NCBI GenBank assembly: GCA_023627715.1
Contig: JAMAHW010000075.1
Location: 124,001 to 188,000, forward strand
Origin: Periconia sp. R9002
Lineage: Eukaryota > Ascomycota > Dothideomycetes > Pleosporales > Periconiaceae
DNA length: 64,000 nucleotides
Reading direction: 5' to 3'
In this document: piece after piece, positions 22,045 to 33,857 of the stretch
Numbering within the stretch: the stretch's first letter is position 1
How the letters are laid out: every line of letters begins with the position of its first letter
The notes under the pieces: model-generated
What the model was told of the DNA's origin: nothing
What the model saw: only the letters and a program-made list of their open reading frames with translations
The model's database searches: none
Translations under genes and position numbers: made by a program

Positions 22045-23737
22045 TTATTTAGATGAGAAGTCCATGATAAGCTCTGGCATGCCGGTGAAGCTTGCCGGCA
22101 TTTTGTGTTCAAAGCGCCAATAATTGTGGTCATAGTATGTGCTAGCGCTACCACCATAACGGCCTGCGAATTTTAAGTCGAATTCTTTATCAACATTGCC
22201 AGAGACTGCAATGTTGATACCCTGTACGTCACTCCAGGACTTTACATTACGCTCTAGTAGCGACGGGGAAACAAAGAAAGCGAAGGTAGATTTAGCGCCG
22301 CCGTCGGGATAGGTGAGCTTGAGGCGGTTTGGGGAGACCTCGACCTGCATGTGGGCTTCGCTTGAGCGGAGCTAAATAGAGATAGTTAGTGATCTGCTCA
22401 TCTCTACATTCGGAACAATATTGCTGTATGAGACATACCGAAAGCCAACCTATCGTCTCGTTATTATATATCCACTGGGCAACGGCTGGATGAAATTGAC
22501 CGTTGTTGTTTGACGGCCCGTTTTTACTCTTGGTGCGGTATGACTGAGCTCCGATCATCAGATTTTTACCTAGCCAGGTGGTGATATTCCTTGATTCCAG
22601 GTCGAAAGGAGGATAGTATGCTCGACCCTTCCAGGTTCGCTCCCCATCAAATTTCTTCAGAAAATCTTTCAGCTCGGCGGATAACAGAGAGTTGTGGAAT
22701 TCGGAGTGCACAGCGATGAGCGAGGCCCAGGCCCAGTCGCGAGCGTGGCTCATTGTCTCGGGATACTGATGGAGACCAGCCTTCTCTCTACCAATAATGG
22801 TAGCGAGGAACAGTGAGAGATGGCCGAGGCTTCTTGTCATATCGAAGCTGTAGGAGCGATCCCAAGGACCGGCTAGGTTGCGCATCTCGGCGTGCCAGAG
22901 CTGCGCGGTAGTGTTCCAAACTCCGCGAAGGATATCCGGCCCGCGCTGAGCCAGAATGGAGTCCTCGGGCATATATTTACACCAGAGCGTTAGACCAAAG
23001 AGCGAGATGCCAGTATAAGTGGCCGAATTAAACTCAGAGAGTGTATTGTGGATGTCCCATAGCTCAATAATCTCCTTAGCATAATCCTCGCCAGCTTTGG
23101 TCATGTTGCTATCGCCAGTCTTGCGGCCTGTCCAGCCCGTTCCGATAGCGCGCATAATGGACGGATTACTATACGACGGATAGAGATTATCACCATTAAT
23201 GCCGCCCCCTCGGTAGGAATCACCTATGCTACAGTTGTGAAGACTCTCAAGAACTAAGCCCTTTAGATTTTCGGAGAGTAGATGACCAAAATCTTCATAT
23301 ATGGTGATAAAGCTCAAGCCGACGAAGCCTCGCCAATTGGGGTCGTAGGAGCCATATGCTTTAGGCGGATAGACGGGCGTACCAACATCGGGTTCTTCAG
23401 GCTCCCTGGTGTAATCGCCATACCATAAGTCTACTGGATTATCGTGCTGGCCGGCTACGACATATTTGACAATTGACTCAGCCGCTGATACGTCTCTTCC
23501 ATCGTTACCGTTGCGGGCAAGAAGGCCAACAGCATACCAGACTGAAGTCAGTGTCTCGTGGTTCATGGCTGCCGAAGATTGAAGATCATATAGCTGGGCA
23601 GTCTTCGGATCATAGAACTTATCCATCCATGCCATTGAGTCCTCCACCATCGCACGAGCCTCTCCAGATAAGGCGAGAGCAGTCGTGGCGTTAATGGCCA
23701 AAAGGGTCGCCAATTTGATGACCATGCTCACGATCAT
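22045..23737 (-). CDS. Secreted protein of unknown function, probable alpha/alpha-barrel
   Basis: Exons 23737-22439 and 22371-22045 (67-bp intron, GTATGT to TTTAG, in frame) give 541 residues. The N-terminus (MIVSMVIKLATLLAINATTALA; start at M1 or M5) is a signal peptide. Repeated helical segments with Trp/Tyr and Gly turns, such as SVWYAVGLLARN, YDPNWRGFVG, FNSATYTGISLFGLTLW and AGPWDRSYSFDM, look like a six-hairpin toroid. I recognise the pattern from uncharacterised ascomycete proteins but cannot tie it to a numbered glycoside hydrolase family; distant similarity to linalool dehydratase/isomerase-type barrels is also possible. Several N-glycosylation sites (NCS, NMT, NTT, NIT, NET). It lies in a row with a sugar porter and a beta-mannosidase on the same strand, which suggests polysaccharide or glycan breakdown. 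Confidence 0.75.
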
Positions 23738-24401
23738 TTTCGAGGCCGACTAGTGGCTGGAATGCCGAGTCGCATCCAAAAGAAAAATCAGACGTCAGAA
23801 AGTTCCCCGTTTTGTGCAATTGACAGAGACAAGAAACAGCGAAGACGTTCTGTCAGTCGAAATCTGCGGGTAAGAACGCGGAAACCGTGAAGAATCATGC
23901 CTCTAACTTGCAGTGTGGCCAATATAAATACCTTGTTGTTGCAATACTGAATATGTGCGGGGTGAGGAAAAAATGTCGGCCAGTAGCGGAAATAATGTCG
24001 GCGCACGATGCTTGCCAGACCATCTCGTGTCGCGGAATTGCGATCCACAAGCGAGTGGGGAACCTGGAACCAGCATGTTCATCAATACTTACTCTGTCGC
24101 TTCGGTAGAAATGGCACACTAGAAAACTGCTCCACAATTGAGGGATACTTCGATATGTACGCGCTCGTGTGTGATAGATTGGCTAAATGCATGGTTTTAG
24201 GATGCGAAGGTGGTTAATTTATTCTACGTGGTGACGTGAGCCTCCAAAGCTGTTTTTTTTTTTTTGCAGAGGTCCTTATCTCTTCAGGTGATAGACAAGC
24301 TCACTCAGCGCTTTTATTACTCATTGGTATAAGCCCAGATGAAATAGACGAATTGATTCCAGTAGATGCCATTACAATTCTAGTCGTAAAAGGTACTCAT
24401 A
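23738..24401. other. Intergenic spacer upstream of the secreted protein
   Basis: 664 bp, promoter side of the secreted gene and 3' side of the sugar porter. A run of about 13 T lies near 24,250. No coding evidence. Confidence 0.4.
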
Positions 24402-26077
24402 TCAAGCAGTTTTTACACTCTGAACCTGAGCTACAGCCTCCTCCACTTCTTCCTTCTTCGCCAATGAAGCTAGCCGGGGATTGGGTGCCTTGAATATCGT
24501 GGTCAGCTCTTCGAGCGTGTGGCCCTTGGTTTCCACCATGATAAAGTAATAGTACAGGGCTTCGGCCGAGCATGTTCCGAGATAGATGAAGTACGTTTTC
24601 CAAGTGATGTCTTTAAGAGCAATGGGAAAAGCAAATTGATTGACCAAGCTGGCGGCGTTTCCAGCCATGTTCTGGAGCGCCATGCCCTTGGCGCGCTGTT
24701 CATATGAGAGACACTCGACAGGATACAACGCCTGCAATGGAGTGTAGGCTGCTGAGAAGACGATGGCGATCAAGAAAACGAAGGCAATAGATGCCTTAGC
24801 CGCCGCGGTGCTATCGTTTTCGTAGAAGGCACCAGTGCCACCAAGCATGCCTGCCCACAGTATTGCCATTATTACGCAGCACGATATAAGCATCTTGCGA
24901 CGACCGAAGCGGTCCATCACTCCGGCGCCGAAGCACGCTGCCGCACCGCTACAGATGGAAATCCCGAGGTTGATGTTGAGAACAGTCGTCGAATTGGTAA
25001 CTCCTGTTGTGGATAGCATAGCAGGTAAAAAATATGTCACACTGCTCTGGCCCGCCCACTGACTAAACGCAGACACAGCTACAGCACATAGGATGGCACG
25101 ATAAACAGCAACTCGGGAGTCGAAAAGAACTCGATAGTCCCACCAGTACTTGTCGGCACCGTCCAGCTCCAGCTCCTGCTCAAACTCGCGCAGCTGAAGC
25201 TGCACATAGAGAGAGTCGGGATTTCCTAGTCCATGGTACATGGCCAGGACCTCGCGGCATTCATTCTTCTTGCCGTGCACAAAGAGCCATCGAGGAGTCT
25301 CAGGGAAGAAGGGGAAGCTTGCGAGGAGAATAACTGGGAACACCATTTGCACCCACGTTGGAATCAGCCACGACCTATTATCCTCGTAATCAACGCTCCC
25401 ACGTAACGCCGCGGCAGCCAGAATTGATCCAAGATAGTAGCAACAGTTGTAAAGTCCAGTGATAACGCCGCGATACACAGGATGAGCAATCTCAACGACA
25501 TATGATGGGCAAGCTACATTGGCGATGCAACCTCCAAACCCGAGAAAGAAGCGGCCGGCAAGATACTGAGGGAGGGCGTTGGACGTCCCTTGAATGATAG
25601 TCCCCATGATAACGAAAATACAACCAATGTCCACACCAACGCGTCGACCCCACGTGTCGGTAAATGGTCCGATGAAGGGCAGAGCGCAAACGGAGCCGAT
25701 CTGATACATGCTGGAAATGTCTGGAGAATGGAGCATGATTAATAGAAGCCTCACTATGCTGTGTCTGTGTTCCACTTACAGGCCGTCTGCACGCCAACTA
25801 TGGTTGCACCGAATTGGTGTTGGAAGGAGGGTAGAGCCAGCATATTACCCATCAAAGAGCCATCAAATCCTCCCATGGTGGACCCCAGAAACATGAGACC
25901 AGAAATGATGTACAGCTGTATCATTCGCTTGCTGGTGGCCTGAACCGGCTCGAGTTGCTGAATGACTTCAAGAGCCGGGACGTTTGCCTGGTGCATCGCC
26001 ACTTCGATATTCACCGTAGGTGTGTTCATCTCGACCCTGTCAGTAACGGAGGCTTGCTTTTCTACGGAAGTAGTCAT
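24402..26077 (-). CDS. Sugar-porter MFS transporter
   Basis: Exons 26077-25780 and 25720-24402 join to 538 residues; the 59-bp intron (donor GTAAGT, acceptor TCTCCAG) restores GVQTA-Y-ISSMYQIG. A hydrophilic N-terminus of about 60 residues precedes 12 TM segments. Sugar porter signatures: GGFDGSLMGNM after TM1, DTWGRRVGVDIG between TM2 and TM3, PETPRWLF before the central loop, DRFGRRKML between TM8 and TM9, and a C-terminal VETKGHTLEEL. This is the lactose/oligosaccharide-permease-like branch of fungal hexose/disaccharide proton symporters in the plasma membrane. It lies between a secreted putative carbohydrate-active protein and a cytosolic beta-mannosidase, so the substrate is plausibly a beta-mannoside such as mannobiose; that is inference. 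Confidence 0.9.
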
Positions 26078-26558
26078 GGGTGTGTAAAATAGCTGAGAAG
26101 CTGGAAGCAATACAAAAATTGGGGATATTCGAGTGATTAAACACAAATTATCAAAGTCTTTTATAGCAAAAACCTAAGCAGAAGCTATTACGAGATATGG
26201 GGTATGCCGAAAGCTATACAACAACGCAATTCCCTGGCAATCACGAGGATCCAGCAACGCTCAGGCAATTTTGCCGCCTCATTGACTCTGATTCGTTGAA
26301 AAACAATTGCTTCAAGGGTTATGATGCTAGGGAGGTCCATCGCTTAATCGTTGCTGTGGGACCCTAACGGGAAAAATGCCGACGTTTCCTCCGACAAGGC
26401 GCCCGACGCTGCATCTATGAACACGAGGGGCTTGGGGCAAACAATGAACCTTTACCTATAGTATTTTCCTTCAAGGACCATAAACTTTATATAATTCAGC
26501 TATTGAGAATGGTCTACGAGGCTCACCAAACCCATTCACATGCATCGTACGAAACATG
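26078..26558. other. Intergenic spacer, sugar-porter promoter
   Basis: 481 bp between the sugar-porter start and the beta-mannosidase stop. No coding evidence. It must hold the porter promoter. Confidence 0.4.
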
Positions 26559-29188
26559 TCAAATCGGCTTATTCGGTACCCAATCTGATCCGTAGTAGCG
26601 AAATTTTACGTCGTCTCCATCGACTAATCCTTCAGCATTGATAACATATGTGTCACCAGGGAAAACATCAACACCATTGTCGTCCCAGCAAACTTTGCGT
26701 GATTCCTCAGCCATATACAGCTCAAGGCACTTCACTGGAATGTCTGAAGTGATCTCGACCTTGCCGTTTGAAACCCGGAGATTGATAGTGTAAGAAGGTG
26801 GAAGACGGAGATATTTCAGTGGTTGCGGCCAATCCGATGCACGAGCTATGATGCCTCCCTTGGTATCCAGCATGATAGCTTGTACAGCAGTTTTGTTATC
26901 TACCTTACAATCTTCGATCAATTCCAAGGAGCGATTTGAAGGGAGGGTGCGATACCCCAAGGTTTTTTTTTCGTGGATCTCACCAGTGTCCGTAGCAAAG
27001 AGTCGCACTTCTACTTCGACATTGATGTCTTGTAGCGTCGTGTTCATGCACCACACGTCAAAGATGTATGACTTCTTAGCTAGACCATGAGGAGCACCTG
27101 GAATCTGAGGTGGTGGAGATCTGTGGCGTTTCAACTCAGGTGTGGAGCGGTGGATTCCCACGGCGAGTGGCGCAGACTCCCGCTTAGTCGCATAGAAAGC
27201 CAGCTTTCGCTCGCCGTGGAAGTCAATGATTGCCCAACTCGCCACTGGCCAACAGTCATTCAGCTGAGAAATACGGTCAGAGTGCGATGTTGACTTTGGT
27301 AATTTGAAATGTGAGAGAAACTTACCTGCCAAATAAGTTGGCCTCCACAATATTCGCGACTGCGTCCTTTCCACTGTCGTCGGCAGTTGCGCACTGCAAA
27401 AGCAAGACATTCCGCCTGAATAAGCTGAGTGGCATATACCCAGCTCTCTAGAAGCATCGAGTCTACACGAATATTCTCCAAGACATATAGCGCCAGCCTT
27501 CGCTGACCTCCTTCCGCTTTGTTGTGCAGCTCCATCACTGCGCTCTGGGGATGTCTCTGTGAAGGATCCACCACAAAACGAGGCACAGATCTAGTCGACG
27601 GATACGCCAGCATACCGAACTCTGAAACAAATCGTCCTGTGAGTTTGTCCCATAATTGATAGGGCTCTTGTGTACCGTGCCAGACATTCCACTGGTGAAT
27701 GTCGCCAACGGTGCGATCTGCCGTTCCGTTACCTCCCCATGGAGATCCAGGATGGTAGGGAATACCAGGTGAGTGTTCGGATATAGCAGCTGGGAGATAT
27801 GTTTCATAAATGGTTCTAGCTGGGAACTTCGTTCCAGTCCAGTCGCCCGCGTGATCATCGGGATCATAATCTAGGTTGAGCGACTCTATAACTTGGTAAT
27901 CTTCGTTGTTTCCAGCGTAAATTACGATCGAACAATAGTTTCTTAATCGCTTGAGTTGGTCGACGGCTTCTTTCTTCACACTCTCTGCAAACTCCGGGTA
28001 GCAAGGATATTGGCCGCAAGCAAACATAAAATCTTGCCAGATGAGTACACCGCGACGGTCGCATTCGGTGTAAAAAGCCTCATGCTCATATATACCACCA
28101 CCCCAGACTCGTAACATGTTCTGATTGCCCTCCAGACAGCTTTCGATTGACTTTGCATAGTCGTTTGGCGTCAAAGCTGTGAGAAAAGAATGGCCCGGGA
28201 TGTAATTAGTTCCTGACATGTAAACGGGATGATTGTTCACCTCTAGAAAGAAACTGGTACCAGGCTCATCGATCAAAGGCTGTTGTACCAGGCTGATTCG
28301 ACGAATACCGACAACTGTCGTGCTAGTGTGAGTAGTAATCCCGTCTTGACCGCTAGCGCATACCTCCACAGTATAGAAAGTTTGGGGGCCATGACCAACG
28401 GGCCACCACAATTCCGGCTGAGGAACATCGATAGAGACTTGACCCTGAGTTTCGCCTGCGGCTAATTCCAAGTGCGAGAGGAAAGTATGTTGGCTGGGAG
28501 ATTTTACAGTGACAGTGATGGCTACGTCTTGGCCAAGTATTGCGCTCCAAGAGCAATTCAGAGTTGCCTGCTGTAGATCTTCTGCAACGGTAGCGCGTAC
28601 AAAAACGTCATAGATTATTGACGTATAGCTTTCAAGACGGATCTCACGGTACGGACCGCATGAGAGCAGAAGCGGTCCCCAGTCCCAGCCATAGTGATAT
28701 GCCGCTTTGCGAACATGCAAACGCGAACCTTCTCCATTAAAGGCGCGGAACTTGCCATGCTTGGACTCGAGTGCGCGACCCTCGCGGAGCGCGCTTCGAA
28801 AATGGATGCGTAGTACATTGACACCTGACTGCAAGATGCCTGTCACATCGACGCGATGACGATGGAACATGTTGGTGGAAGAGAGTATACGACGGTCATT
28901 GAGAGAGACAGATGCATACGTGTCAAGGCCCTCGAACACAAGGTCCTGCCGCGAATGACTACTGTCTGGCTTGTGATCGAAGTCGCACCGATACTCCCAA
29001 TCGCACTCGCCAACCCACTGCACGAGTCGTTCATTTCCCTCAAGAAATGGGTCTGGAATACGGCCCGCGTCGAGTAGGTCTACAAAGATTTCGGTCGTTG
29101 GCTTGTGATGAACGGAAGCCTGCCAATCTTCGTCATTGCCATAACGGCGCCACCACCATCCAGCGAGTGTTTGTGTAGTTGTTGCCAT
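26559..29188 (-). CDS. GH2 beta-mannosidase (intracellular)
   Basis: Exons 29188-27326 and 27263-26559 (62-bp intron, GTAAGT to TCTCAG) give 855 residues, normal for clade-B fungal beta-mannosidases. The upstream in-frame ATG at 29197 is an alternative start. Order: N-terminal jelly-roll domain (GWWWRRYGNDEDWQA, AYHYGWDWGPLL), Ig-like domain (PELWWPVGHG), TIM barrel with the acid/base E429 in AGNNED and the nucleophile E523 in VSEFG, then C-terminal beta domains (SDWPQPLKYLRLP, FRYYGSDW). It cleaves terminal beta-1,4-mannose from manno-oligosaccharides. No signal peptide, hence cytosolic; the substrate would need import, which the sugar porter downstream can supply. Its promoter is shared with a divergent Zn2Cys6 regulator. 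Confidence 0.92.
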
Positions 29189-29537
29189 GGTATACAAAAG
29201 TTGAATTGAAAGTTTGATGGTGCATGCGAAGCGAAGTGTTTAATTTTCATGGTCGATTTTGACATTTTGTTAGGTGCTTTGCACACAAAAGTTAGAGCTT
29301 TATAGTGGCGTTTATCTGGTAAAAAGACGGGAAGAGGTATGCAGCCGATGTTTTCTCCGACACTAGGCATAACCGTAAAGGATGCCTGTTGCTCATGTAA
29401 TTTGGTGGGGAGGGCGAGTCAGTTTCCCATAGCCGACGCCGTGCTTTTCCCCATCTTTTTTCCTGCATTTTCCCCGCACTTTCCCCCGTACTCATTCCCC
29501 CAGAACCATTTCCCCCAGCAATAATTATCAGCCAGTC
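29189..29537. promoter_or_regulatory. Bidirectional promoter with CreA-type sites, beta-mannosidase / regulator
   Basis: A 349-bp divergent promoter. SYGGRG matches (carbon-repressor CreA consensus) lie at 29405-29410 (GTGGGG), 29472-29477 (CCCCGC, reverse), 29498-29503 and 29513-29518 (CCCCAG, reverse). The right half is unusually C-rich, with four C4-C5 blocks spaced 13-16 bp apart just before the regulator ATG. Carbon catabolite repression of both genes is the simplest inference. Confidence 0.5.
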
Positions 29538-31044
29538 ATGTTCAAGTCATGTAATTACTGTCGCCATCGTAGAAAGAAGTGCGTGCAAGCACCTTCTTCA
29601 ACCCGATGCTCAGATTGCGACCATCTCGACCTGCCATGCGAGTTCAGCCTCCGCCATCCCAGCCTTAAGCGGCGCCAGACATCCAAACGAATTGCCGCAC
29701 GTGTTGCAACGGCCACCTCAAGAGGTTTCAAAACTTTTTCTGAAGTCGATAGTGGCAGCAGCGGCAATAATGCTGACAGTGCCAACCTCAAGGAAGGCGA
29801 TTGCCAGTTACGTCTCGCTGGCCGAAAAGACATGGCCAACAAGCGTCTCTTTCGACCAACAAGCCCCACAGGCGAACAGACAGATGAATGTTCATCAATA
29901 ATTGAGAGATATTGGCAATACGTACATCCTTACTTTCCTTTTGTCCCACCGGAGATGCTGGGCAACGGCGACTTAGGAAGAGATGCCGACTTAAGATACT
30001 GCGTAGAGCTGGCCTCTCTCTTGTCTGTTAAATCAACGAAAGATCTGGAACCTGGCCATCTCTACACAGAGCGATTGGCATCAGTTTTGTCACATGACCG
30101 ACTATCCATGCCAGTTGTTGTCGGTGCTCTTCTCTTGTGTCCATATTTTGACTTTGATGATGGGCTTCTTCAAAACGTAGGCGATATCTTCGTCCTCGAA
30201 ACCTTTTGCTAAATGCTCCCAATTTGAACAGGTATTCAACACTGTCAACCGCGAGATCATAAATGCTGTGGCATGGGTACCGCCTGCGATTGCGGCAGGT
30301 GCTCTTCTCACCAATGTGTGGAGGCGCCTCGCTGGACACTCCCACCAACCACTGCACCTGTCACCAGAAATTTTGAGCAGCTACGCCCAATCGCTTGATC
30401 CCGCGACCTTTGGTCACCATTATCTACGCCTCTCCAGACACGCCGCAGAGCTCGATCAACGCTGCACAGCGATGGAACTGGAGGGAATTCAACCTGATAG
30501 TCGACTGGTTTGGTCGAAGCTGGAGTACGATTGTCTTCTTTGGCAGGTCTGTTTACCCTCCTCACTCTTGGATACTCGTGACGACCTTCCGGCCACTCCT
30601 GAGTCTGTCGTGATCCACTGCTTCTCGAGTTTGCTATTACTGTCATTCTACAGCTACGTTCTGAAGAATGCAGACCAGTTAGGCGCCTTGATAGCGTTAC
30701 GACCCGTGCCAGGCGTTCTGCTCTTCATGTGCGCTCTCGCTCGCAGTACCTTTATCTGTCCGCGCAAATTGCTTGACCGTATGACATTGCTTGTCAGCAT
30801 TCAAGCACAGACGGCGCGCATCATGTTGCAGCTGTGGCATCAAACAAGGTTCGAGAACTGCAGAGCTATTCTGAATCTCTGGGAAAACCACGGTCAACAA
30901 TTTCCGACCTTGGCTCGGCAGGTTCGCGAAGAAATTGGGACCGGACCTTGGGCGATTGAAGAGATTGACGGCTACTCAGTGTTCTGGACGTTCCGCGACC
31001 TCCGGACCTTAACAGCCAAATTCATCTTTGCTGGCCGTACATGA
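29538..31044 (+). CDS. Zn(II)2Cys6 transcription factor, candidate regulator of the mannoside block
   Basis: Exons 29538-30176 and 30232-31044 (intron 55 bp, GTAGGC to GAACAG) give 483 residues. The zinc cluster is at the very N-terminus: C5, C8, C15, C24, C27, C34, with the long 8-residue third loop. A basic linker (LKRRQTSKR) follows. From residue about 125 the fungal regulatory domain starts with ERYWQYVHPYFPFVPPE, a motif common in carbohydrate and catabolic regulators. The second exon is helical without further motifs. It is nuclear. Its divergent placement 349 bp from the beta-mannosidase start, with CreA-type sites between, makes it the likely activator of the beta-mannosidase/sugar-porter block. 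The exact inducer is unknown. Confidence 0.85.
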
Positions 31045-31594
31045 TAGGTGGTGTTACTTATCCCCCTTTCTGCATTCTTTCGCTTAAGATGTCATCTGTA
31101 GGCTAAAACATTTACCTGCATCCCCACCAGGTTTTTAATTTATATCTAGCATGTTGGTCTAGGCGAAATTCCCCCACTAATATAGCCAGCATAGATAGTT
31201 AGAAGTCGGATGCGTTTCCTTAACGGGATGCATGGGAATATTAAAGCAAGGTGCATTTATGTGATAAACGTGATGGTGCCAGGGTTGGGATTTATCCTGT
31301 TGATCCAATTCCATGCACCTCCATGAGTGGCCGCGCGTTTGAAAACGCATAAGAAGTTTCATTAAACCATGTGATTTTTTGAGCAGTCTACATATTATTG
31401 GGGGACGAAAATTGCGTAGATGATGGTTTTGCGTTGTTTACAAGAATTTGACAAGCCATATTGGATTGCGCGTTCAGTTTGTACACGGCGCCAGCAGCTA
31501 TTAAACCCTTTTCCACTGGTACAAATACCAAGCATACAGTCCAGTGCCGAAACAACTTCATTATGATTTTTTTTCTAGATTCCATCCTGCCAAA
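31045..31594. other. Intergenic spacer before the Asp-box gene
   Basis: 550 bp, AT-rich, no coding evidence. The right end should contain the promoter of the secreted Asp-box gene. Confidence 0.4.
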
Positions 31595-32134
31595 ATGTGT
31601 GCCTTTCTCTCCTCAACGTTGACTATTATCCTCTCCCTTACCTTTCTCATCGCTCCATCGACGGCTCAAACTGATCCTCCTGCGCCACAACCCACAATCG
31701 GTACCTTCACAAACATTACCATCTACGAACCTTATCCTTCCTCTTTTCCCCCTCACACGCTGACCCTCTCTAACGCCACCGTCCTCGTTGCCTTTCCTGA
31801 TCCATCATCTCCCTCTACCATCCAAATATACCGCTCCATCAACGACGGGTTTTCATGGTTTGAATTTAGCACCGTAAAGGAAGATGGAATAACACTTGTA
31901 CATCCACGCTTGGCCTATGTGGAGGGCAATCTTGCGGGGGGTACGGGTGACGTGGTGCTTGCTGCACAAAGAATTTCACAGGGATACTTAAGCGGGATAG
32001 AGGTCTGGGTCAGTGGAGACGGAGGGGAGACCTGGGATGAGCAGAGCGACGCGGCCGGGCTTGGAAGTGCAAGTGTAGTAGGCGGGGACTTGGAACTTCT
32101 GTCGAGGTAAGTATCGCTTGCTCCTAGAAGAAAT

Positions 32135-32178
<44 letters not shown>

Positions 32179-32972
32179 CACACAAACCTCGCTTCCCTAT
32201 TTTTTCTTCATCGAACGGCATACATCTGCCGCGATATACATTCGAGCATGACTAAGATGATGCGAAAAGGGGCTCGTCCCTCTCGATCTTTTATACTGCG
32301 GGAGGCGACAAAACACACGGGTCGCGCATCATGCAACAAACTACCACCGATGACTACGACTCCTGGACCAACGCCACCAACGTCGTTGCCTCGGATTCCG
32401 CTTCAGATCTCCCTTCAGACCTGAGCATTGCGCAGATTGCAAATGACAAGTACATACTCGCCTTCCAGTACATCGACTTCAGGGACCCCTCAACGAATAG
32501 AACCACGTCCCCTATCTTCTACAAGATATCGTCGGATCCCGTAGGTGCATTGTCAGACCGTACTCGAAACATTCGCATCAAGGACTCTGCGTACGTGCCG
32601 CAGGGGGTGCCGTCGGTGACATGGAGTTCTATCGGTGGGCCGAACGGGACGATTGTGTTGTCTGATTCAGTTTCACGTAGTCTTTTCCTTAATAGGCAGG
32701 GTGGAGATGGTTCATGGGAAGAGGTGCAGGGTGTGGTTGCGGGGGCAGCAGTGGGAAGAGAAGTTGTTGTTCGTAAGTGCATACCCTTTACTCCTTTCCT
32801 GCTTCGTACAGGTTAATGTTTTGTATTTCTTTCTCGGAGCATGAGACAGCAGCTAACAGGCGTACGTTCAGCTCAAACTGATCAGACGAAAGTAAGGATT
32901 ACGGAGGTAGGTGAAAAGCAGATTTTAGTGTCAATAATTGATCTGGGCAAAGTACTTAGTAAATTGGATTAG
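31595..32972 (+). CDS. Secreted Asp-box (BNR) sialidase-superfamily protein
   Basis: Three exons, 31595-32106, 32270-32772 and 32860-32972, give about 375 residues. Signal peptide at residues 1-24 (LTFLIAPSTAQ). Two Asp-box motifs (S-x-D-x-G-x-T/S-W): SINDGFSW at 81-88 and SGDGGETW at 140-147, the hallmark of six-bladed sialidase-type propellers (GH33, GH93 and uncharacterised relatives). FYTAGGDKTHGSRIM and VPQGVPSVT also fit a propeller with its catalytic face. The specificity (sialic acid, Kdn, arabinan) cannot be told. Intron 1 is unusually long at 163 bp because it contains 41 consecutive A; the frame is kept by donor GTAAGT and acceptor GCGAAAAG. The third exon is the least certain part. 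No clear link to neighbours. Confidence 0.75.
32136..32176. repeat. 41-bp poly(A) tract inside intron 1
   Basis: An uninterrupted run of 41 A, beginning 29 bp after the donor site and followed by CCCACAC. It lies upstream of the branch-point-like GACTAAG and expands an intron that would otherwise be about 120 bp. Confidence 0.95.
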
Positions 32973-33857
32973 ATAGAGTATTTAATAATTTTCTGATCAA
33001 TAATCAAGATGTCATGCACGTGCGCAGTATGTAGTGGCGGTGGGCTTTAGTCAGGCTTTATGCCATTAGTTGCGCCAACGGAAAATGTAGTCCTACCATT
33101 CAAACCACACATCAATACGAGCTCACCTTGCAACGCCCCTCTTAAGATCTGATGCCAGCGGCGAAAATCCAGCCGCCACGTTTTTGGACCCTCGGCAAAG
33201 AAACTCAAATCTTGAACGGCGAATCAGATGAGAGACTAAAATAAGATCGAATCGTGGTAAGCATCTCTATTTTAAAGTTCAGCCACGATCTCCATTTTTG
33301 TAGCCATATTACCGTCAGCACATTCCCCTTTATGTGCATAGTGCAAAGGTGATTGGTAGCGCTCTCACAAGCCACACTGATTAGTCGCACTAAAACATTC
33401 CCACTACCAAGACGTCGGCATCAGCATAGGACCCGCCTTTTCAGCACAGTCCTGATGGTAGTCTGAAGGCTATAACTCAGCCCTCCACAGAAGCTCGTTT
33501 GACTTCACCAAATTGGGATTATTTTCCTTATTCAGAACATTTTTAGAGTTCTCACATTCTGCTTGTTAATGGTGTTTCTTTTCTAGAAACATCAGCATCG
33601 AGGTCTCGAACGGCTTGTCTCACGGTTTTCTCACATCCGAGGAAAACATCAAAGAGGCAGGACATGTTGCTGATGATTTCGATCAAGTATATAATATGTC
33701 TTGATTGCCTGTGGAATAACATCTTCACCACCACGCCTTTCATTCCAACTACAGTTCCTATTTCCTATTGACTGTCTTTTGGTTCTGCTTCTTTCCTCTT
33801 TTCTTCCATTTCTTTTCCAATCAATTCAGTGTATATACATTTATAGTAATCGTCGCC
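32973..33857. other. Intergenic region with pyrimidine-rich promoter of the cupredoxin gene
   Basis: 885 bp. No coding evidence. The last 100 bp (33,760-33,835) are strongly C/T-rich on the plus strand, as commonly seen upstream of highly expressed fungal genes. Confidence 0.45.
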
